Positions 1 to 6,781 of a stretch of DNA of 35,202 bases are shown here, in pieces (position 1 is the stretch's first letter; every line of letters begins with the position of its first letter). This DNA is from Thermoleophilia bacterium. Its GTDB lineage: Bacteria > Actinomycetota > Thermoleophilia > Miltoncostaeales > Miltoncostaeaceae. The DNA is taken from positions 1-35,202 of the forward strand of contig JALOLS010000018.1 in the NCBI GenBank assembly GCA_025455865.1. Reading direction: 5' to 3'. A program made the position numbers and the translations under genes. The notes beneath the pieces are model-generated. The model did no database searches, had not been told where the DNA came from, and worked only from the letters and a program-made list of their open reading frames with translations.

Positions 1-1087
1 CCCCCGCCTCGGCCGCGTGCGCCCGGGCCGCCTCGGCGCGGCGCGCCCCGGCCGCCTCCCGGGCCGCGCCGAGCGCCGGGCCCGCCGAGGCCTCCCGCGC
101 CTGCGCCGCGGCCCGGGTCGCCGCCGCGGCGGCGAGCGCCGCGAGCAGGGCCTCATCCCCGCCCTCGGCGATCGTCGCGGCCAGGGCCGCATCCGCCCCG
201 GCCCGGTCGGCGTCGGCACGAGCGCAGGCGGCATCGGCCTCGGCCAGGGCCCGCAGGGCCGCCTGCCGGCGGGGCTCGAGCACCACCAGCGCCCCCGTCG
301 CGTCGGCCAGCTCGCCGGCCACCGCCACGAGGGCGCCGCCCGCGCGCCCGGCCGCCTGCGCCGCGGCGGTGGCCGACGCGCCGGCGCCGGCGAGGTCCAC
401 CACCCGGTCGCGGAGGGCCGCGAGGGCCGCCGCCGCCCCGGCGGCGGCGGCCGCGGCGCGCTCGGCGCCGGCGAGGGCGTCGGGGGTGACCCCGGCGTAC
501 TGGCGCTCCAGGATGCCGTCCAGGGTCGCCGCGTCGCGGCCGTGGTCGCGGGCCCCGCCGCGGGCCCGCTCGCCCGCGCGCCGGTAGCGGTCGAGGTCGA
601 GCAGGCGCGAGAGGATGTCGCGCCGCTGGCTGGGGCTTCCGGTCAGGAGCTCGGCGAAGCGCCCCTGGGGGAGCATGGCCGCCCTGGTGTAGAAGTCGAA
701 GCCGAGGCCCACGATCCGCTCGACCTCCTCGGCGACCGCACGCACGCTGCCGGCGAGCGGCGTCGCGGACCCGTCGGGGGCCAGCCGCTCCAGCAGCGGC
801 CGCTGCCCGGCGGCGGTGAGCCGGCGGGTGATGCGGTAGCGGTCCTCGCCGGCCGCGAAGTCGAGGCGCACCCGCGCCTCGGTGCACCCGTTGGCGATGA
901 GCTGGGACACGCGCCGGCCCACCCGGGGCGCCTGCCCGTAGAGCGCGAAGGTGATGGCGTCGAACAGCGTGGTCTTGCCCGCCCCGGTGGGCCCGGTGAT
1001 GCAGAAGAGCTCCAGGTCCTCCAGGTCGACCTCCTGCGGCTCCCGGAAGGCGGTGAAGCCCGCGAGCTCCAGGCGGGTGGGCCTCAC
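1..1087 (-). CDS. sbcC: SbcC/Rad50-family exonuclease ATPase, N-terminal part (runs off left edge)
   Basis: This is the N-terminal 362 residues of the ATPase subunit of the SbcCD (Rad50-Mre11) complex, which opens hairpins and processes double-strand ends. I translated the frame by hand and found no stop down to base 1, so the C-terminal half, with Walker B and signature motif, lies outside the window. Residues 31-39 form the Walker A motif GPTGAGKTT, followed by LFDAITFALYG. A Q-loop-like AAMLPQGRFAELL and the QRRDILSRLLDLDRYR segment are typical of SbcC. After about residue 190 the sequence becomes Ala/Arg/Glu-rich, as expected for the ascending coiled coil. The start is GTG at 1087, sharing GTGA with the sbcD stop, which implies translational coupling. 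It is the last visible gene of the nurA-herA-sbcD-sbcC operon. Identity is confident; total length is unknown. Confidence 0.93.
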   Translation of the reverse strand, partial: MRPTRLELAGFTAFREPQEVDLEDLELFCITGPTGAGKTTLFDAITFALYGQAPRVGRRVSQLIANGCTEARVRLDFAAGEDRYRITRRLTAAGQRPLLERLAPDGSATPLAGSVRAVAEEVERIVGLGFDFYTRAAMLPQGRFAELLTGSPSQRRDILSRLLDLDRYRRAGERARGGARDHGRDAATLDGILERQYAGVTPDALAGAERAAAAAAGAAAALAALRDRVVDLAGAGASATAAAQAAGRAGGALVAVAGELADATGALVVLEPRRQAALRALAEADAACARADADRAGADAALAATIAEGGDEALLAALAAAAATRAAAQAREASAGPALGAAREAAGARRAEAARAHAAEAG

Positions 1088-2262
1088 GGGCCGTCCTCCC
1101 CCGCCCCGCCGTCACCGCCGAGCAGGCGGTCGAAGCGGTCGAGCAGCGCGGCGTCCGGGTCGGCCATGTCCTCGCGCTCGGCCAGGTAGCGGGCGAACAT
1201 CTGGCGCGGGGAGAGCCCGGCCAGCGACGCTAGGCGCGGCGGGCGATCCCGCTCGGGCACCTCCAGGCGCACCTTCACGCAGTCGGGGAACGCCTCGCGC
1301 ACGCGGTCGCCCAGGGCCGGGTGCGGGGCGTCGGTGCGCACGGTCACCTCGATCCAGCCCGCCGGGGCGCGGTCCTCGGCGGCCATGCGCAGGAGCTCCT
1401 CGAGGGTCCCCGCGATGCGGACGAGCGGCCGCCCGCGCTCCAGGGGCACCCGGCTCACCCCGGCGATCCCGGGGCCCACCTCGGCCAGGAGGATGCCCTT
1501 GCGGTCGGAGTGCTCCCCGAAGTCGAGCGCGAGGGGCGATCCCGCGTACCAGGCCGACGCCGCCCCGGGCGCCTGCTGGCCCCGGTGGACGTGCCCGAGC
1601 GCCGCGTAGGGCACCGACGGCGGGATGGCCTGCCCGGGCACCGCGTAGGTCTGGCCCACGGTGAGGTCGCGCTCCCCGCCGCCGAGCAGCGAGTCGGACA
1701 CGAACAGGTGGCCCACCAGGACCTGGGGGACGCCCTCGCGCCGGGTCTCATCGAGCACCAGGCCGATGAGCGCCTCCATGCGATCGGCGTAGGTGTCCTC
1801 GGGCCCGCTCTTGGCGACCACCAGCTCACCCCGCAGGAACCGGTGCTCGGGCACCCAGGGCAGGCACACCAGCTGGACCCGCCCGCCGCCGGCGCCCTCG
1901 ACCTCCACCGTGAGGTCACCCAGGGAGCGGGAGAGGTCGCCGATCACGGTGACCCGGGCGGCCTCGGCGAGGGGCGCGAGGGCCTGGAAGCGCCGGGGCG
2001 AGTCGTGGTTGCCGGCCACCACCACCACGCGGCCCGCGGCCTGGGCCAGGTCGGCGAGCGCCCGGAAGGCCACCCGCTCGGCGTCGGGGCTCGGGTTGTG
2101 CTGCTCGAAGACGTCCCCGGCGACCACCGCGACGTCCGGGCGCAGGCGCGCGGCCGCCTCGACGATCTCGCCGAGCACCGCGCGGTGCTCGTCCAGGCGC
2201 GAGTGCCGCGCGATGCTGCGCCCGACGTGCCAGTCGGCGGTGTGGAGGATGCGGACGGCCAC
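1084..2262 (-). CDS. sbcD: SbcD/Mre11-family DNA double-strand-end nuclease
   Basis: This is the metallophosphoesterase nuclease subunit of SbcCD, 392 aa and of normal family length. The five phosphoesterase motifs are visible: D10 and H12 in TADWHVG, D50 in VVAGD, N85-H86-D87 in GNHDSPRR, H185 in VGHLF, and H224-H226 in ALGHVHRGQ. The C-terminal 100 residues form the capping region, ending in an acidic Gly-rich tail. The ATG at 2262 lies 6 nt after the herA stop, and the gene ends in a GTGA overlap with sbcC, so the two subunits are probably made from one mRNA. In family terms it would resect or nick ends together with SbcC. Its placement beside herA and nurA matches archaeal mre11/rad50/herA/nurA operons more than the usual bacterial sbcDC pair. 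Confidence 0.95.
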   Translation of the reverse strand: MAVRILHTADWHVGRSIARHSRLDEHRAVLGEIVEAAARLRPDVAVVAGDVFEQHNPSPDAERVAFRALADLAQAAGRVVVVAGNHDSPRRFQALAPLAEAARVTVIGDLSRSLGDLTVEVEGAGGGRVQLVCLPWVPEHRFLRGELVVAKSGPEDTYADRMEALIGLVLDETRREGVPQVLVGHLFVSDSLLGGGERDLTVGQTYAVPGQAIPPSVPYAALGHVHRGQQAPGAASAWYAGSPLALDFGEHSDRKGILLAEVGPGIAGVSRVPLERGRPLVRIAGTLEELLRMAAEDRAPAGWIEVTVRTDAPHPALGDRVREAFPDCVKVRLEVPERDRPPRLASLAGLSPRQMFARYLAEREDMADPDAALLDRFDRLLGGDGGAGEDGP

Positions 2263-2268
2263 CGCGGG

Positions 2269-4107
2269 TCAGTCCGGATCGGGCGGGAGGGCCTCCTCCA
2301 GCGCGCGCCGGCGGGCCTCCGCCTCCACGTCGGTGCCCCGGGTCTCCTCCTTGCGGGTGGCCCAGGACGGGAACGGGAAGGTGACCTCCAGCGGCACCGG
2401 GACCCGCGGCTGCAGCACCAGCATGGACCCGGGCCTGAGCAGGATGGCCCGCTGGCGGGCGGTGGGGTCCATGTAGCCGTACTCCGGGCGCTCGACCTCG
2501 GCGGCGTCGAGCCGGCCGACGACGCGCACCGAGCAGTTGGCGACCACCCGCCGCTCGACCTCCGACGCGGTCTGCTGGGCCCCGACCAGGATCAGCCCGA
2601 GGGACCGGCCGCGCTCGGCGATGTCGAGCAGGACCTCCTTGATGGGCGACCACCCCTGGCGCGGGGCGTACTTGTTGAGCTCGTCCAGCATCAGGAACAC
2701 CAAAGGCTCGCGTTCGCCGAGGTCGGCCTTCTGCTGGAACAGCGTGCGGATGACCGCGCCCACGACGAACCGCTGGGCGATGTCGTGCAGGCGGTGGATG
2801 TCGACCACCACCACCTGGTCGGCGGCGCGCTGGAGCACCTCGTCGCCGCCCGCCGCGTCGGTGCGCAGGAGCCGGACCGAGTGGCGGTCGATCTCCGCGC
2901 GGGTGAGGCCGGCGCCGCGGACCAGGTGGCCGCAGTGGGCCGCGGCGGCGTCCAGCCGCCGCAGGAACGACCCGACCGTGCCCGGGGCCATGCCGGCGCG
3001 CCACTCGTCCCCGTCGTGCTCGAGACGCGAGCGGATGACGTCGACCAGCAGGTCGAAGTCGTCCACCCGCTGGGGGACCAGCGCCTCCTGCCCGGGGTCC
3101 CAGCGCTCCAGCCAGACCACCCCGGGCTCGGCCGGCCGCCCGGAGGGGTCGCAGTCGCGCGCCTCGCGCGCCAGGCGCGCCTCGACCCGGGTGACCAGAT
3201 AGCTCATGAGGCTGCGGGCGTCCTCGCCCTCCTCGCCGAACAGGAACCGGAGCAGCCGGTCGCGGCAGAAGTCGCGCACCGTCCACAGGTACGCCACCAC
3301 GCCCTCGCGCCGGCCGGAGGTGTCGGGCGAGAGCTCGGTGCGGGCCCGGACCGGGGCGTGGATGCGGGCCGGGAACGTCCCCGGGGCGAGGCCGAGGCGC
3401 CGGTACACCGCCCGGTCCTCCTCCGGCAGGCGGCCGTTGGGGTGGTCGAGCCAGAGCAGGTCCTCGCCCTTGACGTTGAAGACCACCGCCCGGGGCCGGC
3501 GCGCGGCCACCGCGGGGTTCTGGAACACCGCATACAGCAGGAAGAGCGCGTAGCTGGTCTTGGTGGCGACCCCCGAGATGCCCGAGATGTTCAGGTGGGC
3601 GCCGCGCCGGCCGTCGATGAACGACAGGTCGGCGAGCACCTCGCGCCCGTCCCGCCCGATCCCCACCGGCACGCGGTCCTCAGGCTCCACCTCGTCCAGG
3701 TGCAGGGCCGCCGCGCGCTCGGCGTCGTCGGCGCGGCGCACCACCTCCCCGGGGTTGGGGGGCACCCCGACCTCGGGGCTGACCCTGGTGGTGCGCACCC
3801 GGGCCGAGCGGGCGAGCTCCAGCGGGAGCACGTCGCGCGCGGCCAGGAAGACATCGCCCTGGAAGCGGGCGCCGTCGTGGCGCGACTCGACCCGGGTGAC
3901 CACCCCGGAGATCTCCACCCGGCCGCCGGCGAAGTCGAGCCCCGGGACGTCGGTGGTCACGCTGACCACGTCGTCGAGCTGCAGGTAGGCGTCGTCGCCG
4001 ATGGCCACCCAGAAGTCCAGCGGGCTCGCGGGCTCGGTGCCGAGCACGGCCCCGACCGGGCCGGTGCGGGCGGGCGGCGGGGTGCGGGGGCGCGGCGGGT
4101 CAGGCAT
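2269..4107 (-). CDS. herA: HerA-like DNA translocase ATPase
   Basis: This 612-aa protein is built like HerA, the hexameric FtsK/HerA-superfamily pump that works with NurA in end resection. An N-terminal HAS-barrel-like beta region (about residues 15-105) precedes the ATPase core. The P-loop at 174-185 reads ISGISGVATKTS, which has the Lys-Thr but not the usual GxxGxGK(S/T) spacing. Walker B is LVFLMLDELNKY with D475-E476. A sensor-like stretch, LILVGAQQTASEVERRV, follows at about 505-520, then a conserved segment (VVGRLDAAEVERPEYGYM). ATG at 4107 overlaps the end of nurA by 8 bp. I infer that it forms a complex with the adjacent NurA-like protein. Another plausible label is the broader 'HerA/VirB4-type ATP-binding protein'; the nurA and sbcDC neighbours favour HerA. 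Confidence 0.88.
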   Translation of the reverse strand: MPDPPRPRTPPPARTGPVGAVLGTEPASPLDFWVAIGDDAYLQLDDVVSVTTDVPGLDFAGGRVEISGVVTRVESRHDGARFQGDVFLAARDVLPLELARSARVRTTRVSPEVGVPPNPGEVVRRADDAERAAALHLDEVEPEDRVPVGIGRDGREVLADLSFIDGRRGAHLNISGISGVATKTSYALFLLYAVFQNPAVAARRPRAVVFNVKGEDLLWLDHPNGRLPEEDRAVYRRLGLAPGTFPARIHAPVRARTELSPDTSGRREGVVAYLWTVRDFCRDRLLRFLFGEEGEDARSLMSYLVTRVEARLAREARDCDPSGRPAEPGVVWLERWDPGQEALVPQRVDDFDLLVDVIRSRLEHDGDEWRAGMAPGTVGSFLRRLDAAAAHCGHLVRGAGLTRAEIDRHSVRLLRTDAAGGDEVLQRAADQVVVVDIHRLHDIAQRFVVGAVIRTLFQQKADLGEREPLVFLMLDELNKYAPRQGWSPIKEVLLDIAERGRSLGLILVGAQQTASEVERRVVANCSVRVVGRLDAAEVERPEYGYMDPTARQRAILLRPGSMLVLQPRVPVPLEVTFPFPSWATRKEETRGTDVEAEARRRALEEALPPDPD

Positions 4108-5110
4108 GGGTGGCCTCCATCCGGCGGTCGATCTCGACCTCGAGCGATCGGCGCACCAGCGCGCGGTCGCCGAGGCGGCGGTGGAGCTGGCGCTCGAGCT
4201 CGCCCACCGGGTACAGGTTCTGCGGGGCGCGGGGGTCGCGCATGCGGTCGCTGGCGAACCGCGGGAGCAGCGCCCCGGCCAGGTCGGCCAGCCGGCGGGC
4301 GGCGGCCAGGTCGCACCCGGCCGAGACCTCCAGGCGCACGACGCCGGCCATGTGGCCCTCGACGCGGCGCGGGCGGGCCAGGCGGAGGTACCAGGTCCAG
4401 CGCTCGGGGCCGCGGATGCGAAAGAGCGGGGTGCGCTCGCCCACCCCCAGGCGCGCGAGGATTCCGGCGCGCTCGGGCGGCAGGTACGCGCGCATCGCCC
4501 GCTTGACCAGGCCGAGCGCCGGCGGCCGGGTGCCGAAGCTCAAGGGCCCGTCCATCACCACCAGGTCGTGGGCGCCGCCGGCGAGCAGCCGGTCGGCCAG
4601 ACGCGCCTCGGCGCGACGCATGGCCGCCTGCAGCGCCCCGAGCTCGTCCGGCTCGCCGTCCCGGCCGGCGGGCTCGAAGATGAGCAGCGCCCGGCCGCAG
4701 GGCACGGTGAGCGGGGGCACCTCGGCCATGCCCGCCGCGTCCTCGCCGAGGGTGCCGCCCACCACCAGCAGCCGCGCGACCTCGATGTCGGCCTCGTCGC
4801 AGAGCCGCACCCCGCCCGGCCCGGCCAGCACCGCGCCGACCGCGAGGGTGCCGGCGACGGCGGGGCCGGCCAGGTCGGGCCCGGGGCCCGCCCGGCGCGC
4901 GGTCAGCCGCAGCTCGGCGCGGCGCACGCCGTCGACGAAGGCGAGCGCGGGCGTGCCCGGCGGGGCGGGCGGCGCGGGCCGCGGCACGTCCCAGTCGGCC
5001 CCCGGCTCGACGTCCAGGCGCACGCCGGCCAGGTCGTCCGCCGCCTCGGCCTCGGCCAGGGGCGACGCGCCGTACTCGGGGTCCCACGGGTCGATGCGGA
5101 GCTCGATCAT
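4100..5110 (-). CDS. nurA: NurA-domain nuclease
   Basis: This 336-aa protein has the layout of a NurA nuclease, the partner that HerA activates for 5'-end resection. The first catalytic-type Asp is D60 in ALAFVDGVRRAELR. A second lies in DLVVMDGPLS (D187) after a helical stretch. Near the C-terminus, PQNLYPVGELERQLHRRL resembles the family's closing motif. The reading frame stays open upstream to 5371, but that extension is low-complexity and overlaps the divergent cyclophilin gene. I chose the ATG at 5110 because it opens the coherent MIELRIDPWDPEYG sequence and leaves a 76-bp divergent promoter region. The gene ends 8 bp inside herA, so translation is probably coupled. Sequence divergence within this family is high, so the call rests on the motifs and on herA being adjacent. 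Confidence 0.82.
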   Translation of the reverse strand: MIELRIDPWDPEYGASPLAEAEAADDLAGVRLDVEPGADWDVPRPAPPAPPGTPALAFVDGVRRAELRLTARRAGPGPDLAGPAVAGTLAVGAVLAGPGGVRLCDEADIEVARLLVVGGTLGEDAAGMAEVPPLTVPCGRALLIFEPAGRDGEPDELGALQAAMRRAEARLADRLLAGGAHDLVVMDGPLSFGTRPPALGLVKRAMRAYLPPERAGILARLGVGERTPLFRIRGPERWTWYLRLARPRRVEGHMAGVVRLEVSAGCDLAAARRLADLAGALLPRFASDRMRDPRAPQNLYPVGELERQLHRRLGDRALVRRSLEVEIDRRMEATHA

Positions 5111-5122
5111 CAGGGACGGCCG

Positions 5123-5128
5123 AGGGTA
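5123..5128 (-). promoter_or_regulatory. Possible -10 box for the nurA-herA-sbcDC operon
   Basis: On the minus strand the hexamer TACCCT lies 12 nt before the nurA ATG, which would give a 5' leader of only about 5 nt. It fits the TAnnnT pattern seen in front of other genes here. No clear -35 is visible, so this is a weak call. Confidence 0.35.
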
Positions 5129-5173
5129 TCGGCCGGCCCGGACGCCCCCGGGTGCCCCGCGGGCCGCGCCGGG

Positions 5174-5179
5174 TAAGAT
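5174..5179 (+). promoter_or_regulatory. -10 box for leaderless cyclophilin mRNA
   Basis: TAAGAT is followed by 7 nt (CCCGGCG) and then the ATG of the cyclophilin gene. A start site 7-8 nt after the hexamer would coincide with the ATG, so the transcript should be leaderless. No Shine-Dalgarno sequence precedes the ATG, which agrees. Confidence 0.55.
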
Positions 5180-5186
5180 CCCGGCG

Positions 5187-5891
5187 ATGCGCCGCCGGCT
5201 CCGACTCGTCCCCCTGGCCCTGGTCGCCCCGCTCTGCGCCCTCGCCCTCGCCGGGTGCGGCGGCTCCGACGACGGCGGGACCACCTCGGCGGCCACCGCC
5301 CAGACCACCGCCGCGGCGACCACCGCGGGCGGGGGCGGGTCCACCGACGCCGCCGGCTGCAGCACGCGCACGCCGCCCGAGGCGTCGCCGAAGACCTACG
5401 ACGCCCCGCCGCCGATGACCATCGACACGTCCAAGCGCTACCGGGCGACGCTCGAGACCAGCTGCGGCGACATCGTGATCGACCTGGACGCCAAGGCCGC
5501 GCCGACGACCGTGAACAACTTCGTGTTCCTCGCGCGCGAGGGCTTCTACGACGGGCTGACGTTCCACCGGGTGGTGCCCGGCTTCGTCATCCAGGGCGGC
5601 GACCCGGCCGGCGACGGGACCGGCGGGCCCGGGTACCAGTTCGAGGACGAGCTCCCGAGCGACGGCTACCCGCAGGGCGCGGTCGCCATGGCCAACGCCG
5701 GCCCGAACACCAACGGCTCGCAGTTCTTCATCGTCACCGGCGAGGCGCCGCTGCCGAACGACTACAGCCGCTTCGGCCAGGTGGCGAGCGGGCTGGACGC
5801 CGCCAAGCGCATCGAGGCGCTCGCCGAGCCGGGCACCGAGCGGCCCTCACAGCCGGTCTACATCTTCGGCGTCAAGGTCACCGAGGGGTGA
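5187..5891 (+). CDS. Cyclophilin-type peptidyl-prolyl isomerase lipoprotein
   Basis: This 234-aa protein isomerises Xaa-Pro bonds and is predicted to be anchored outside the membrane. The N-terminus MRRRLRL plus a hydrophobic stretch ends in a lipobox L21-A-G-C24, then a Ser/Thr/Ala/Gly-rich linker to about residue 75. The cyclophilin domain follows, with FHRVVPGFVIQGGDP, a GTGGPGYQFEDEL segment, the hallmark GPNTNGSQFFIVTG, and YSRFGQV. The ATG at 5187 was chosen because it begins the signal peptide and sits directly after a -10-like box; the frame is open further upstream, but that sequence lies antisense to nurA. The gene ends in a GTGA overlap with the downstream hydrolase. Cyclophilin lipoproteins are common in Actinobacteria and help fold secreted proteins. 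Its client is unknown. Confidence 0.95.
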   Translation: MRRRLRLVPLALVAPLCALALAGCGGSDDGGTTSAATAQTTAAATTAGGGGSTDAAGCSTRTPPEASPKTYDAPPPMTIDTSKRYRATLETSCGDIVIDLDAKAAPTTVNNFVFLAREGFYDGLTFHRVVPGFVIQGGDPAGDGTGGPGYQFEDELPSDGYPQGAVAMANAGPNTNGSQFFIVTGEAPLPNDYSRFGQVASGLDAAKRIEALAEPGTERPSQPVYIFGVKVTEG

Positions 5892-6781
5892 CCTGGGCGG
5901 GCGCCGCCCGCCGGCGCGTCCCCACCGGGGGCGCCACGATCAACGTCCGCGTGCTCGGCGAGGGCCCCCCGGTGCTCCTGCTGCACGGCTACCCGCAGAC
6001 CCATGCGATGTGGCACGCCGTCGCCCCCCGGCTCGCCGAGCGGCACACCGTGGTCGCCGCGGACCTGCGCGGCTACGGCGACTCCGACAAGCCGCCCGGC
6101 GACCCCGCCCACGCGGCGTACGCCAAGCGCACGATGGCCCGCGACCAGGTCGAGATGATGGACGCGCTCGGGTTCACCCGCTTCGCGGTGTGCGGTCACG
6201 ACCGCGGCGGGCGGGTGGGGCACCGCATGGCCCTGGACCACCCCGACCGGGTCGAGCGGCTGGCCGTGCTCGACATCGTCCCCACCGCGCACGTCTTCGC
6301 CACCACCGACCAGGCCCTGGCGACGGCCTACTACCACTGGTTCTTCCTCATCCAGCCCGACGGGCTGCCCGAGCGGATGATCGGCCACGACCCGGGGTGG
6401 TACCTGCGCGAGACGCTCCGCCGCTGGGCCGCGCCGGGCTTCGCCTTCGACCCGGCCGCGCTCGCCGAGTACGTGCGCTGCTTCAGCGCTCCCGAGGCCG
6501 TCCACGCCGCCTGCGAGGACTACCGGGCGGCGGCGTCCGTCGACCTGGCCCACGACGCCGCCGACCCGGGCGCCCGCATCCGCTGCCCGCTGCTGGTGCT
6601 GTGGGGCGAGCGCGGGGCCATGCACCGCATCTATGACGTGGCGGCCACGTGGGCCCCGCGCGCGGCGGGGCCCGTCACCGCCCGGTCGCTGGACTGCGGC
6701 CACTTCCTGGCCGAGGAGGCCCCCGAGGCGACGGGGGCCGCGCTGCTCGGGTTCCTCAGCGGCGGGGCGCCACCAGCCTGA
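5888..6781 (+). CDS. Alpha/beta hydrolase, fluoroacetate/haloacetate dehalogenase-like
   Basis: This 297-aa alpha/beta hydrolase carries what looks like the full active site of fluoroacetate dehalogenases. HGYPQTHAMW provides the oxyanion region. GHDRGGRVGHRMALDHP gives the nucleophile D105 with the carboxylate-binding arginines R106 and R109. LDIVPT gives the acid D129, YYHWFF gives the halide-pocket pair H150-W151, DYRAAASVD gives Y212, and CGHFLAEEAPE gives the base H272. From memory, the Burkholderia FA1 enzyme uses D104, R105, R108, D128, H149, W150, Y212 and H271, a near one-to-one match. The start is GTG at 5888 (GTGA overlap with the cyclophilin stop). The 3' end overlaps the convergent gene by 26 bp. 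An epoxide hydrolase is the main alternative, but the H-W pair and R-x-x-R argue for dehalogenase. The natural substrate is not shown by context. Confidence 0.85.
   Translation: MTWAGAARRRVPTGGATINVRVLGEGPPVLLLHGYPQTHAMWHAVAPRLAERHTVVAADLRGYGDSDKPPGDPAHAAYAKRTMARDQVEMMDALGFTRFAVCGHDRGGRVGHRMALDHPDRVERLAVLDIVPTAHVFATTDQALATAYYHWFFLIQPDGLPERMIGHDPGWYLRETLRRWAAPGFAFDPAALAEYVRCFSAPEAVHAACEDYRAAASVDLAHDAADPGARIRCPLLVLWGERGAMHRIYDVAATWAPRAAGPVTARSLDCGHFLAEEAPEATGAALLGFLSGGAPPA

Noticed and set aside
1321-4506. 1061-codon plus-strand open frame across sbcD, herA and nurA
   Set aside because: It is antisense to three recognisable genes; its protein is Arg/Gly/Pro/His-rich without domains. Long antisense frames are expected in DNA of this GC content.
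5111-5371. Upstream extension of the nurA frame to 5371
   Set aside because: The added 87 residues are low-complexity and overlap the cyclophilin signal peptide and promoter on the other strand.
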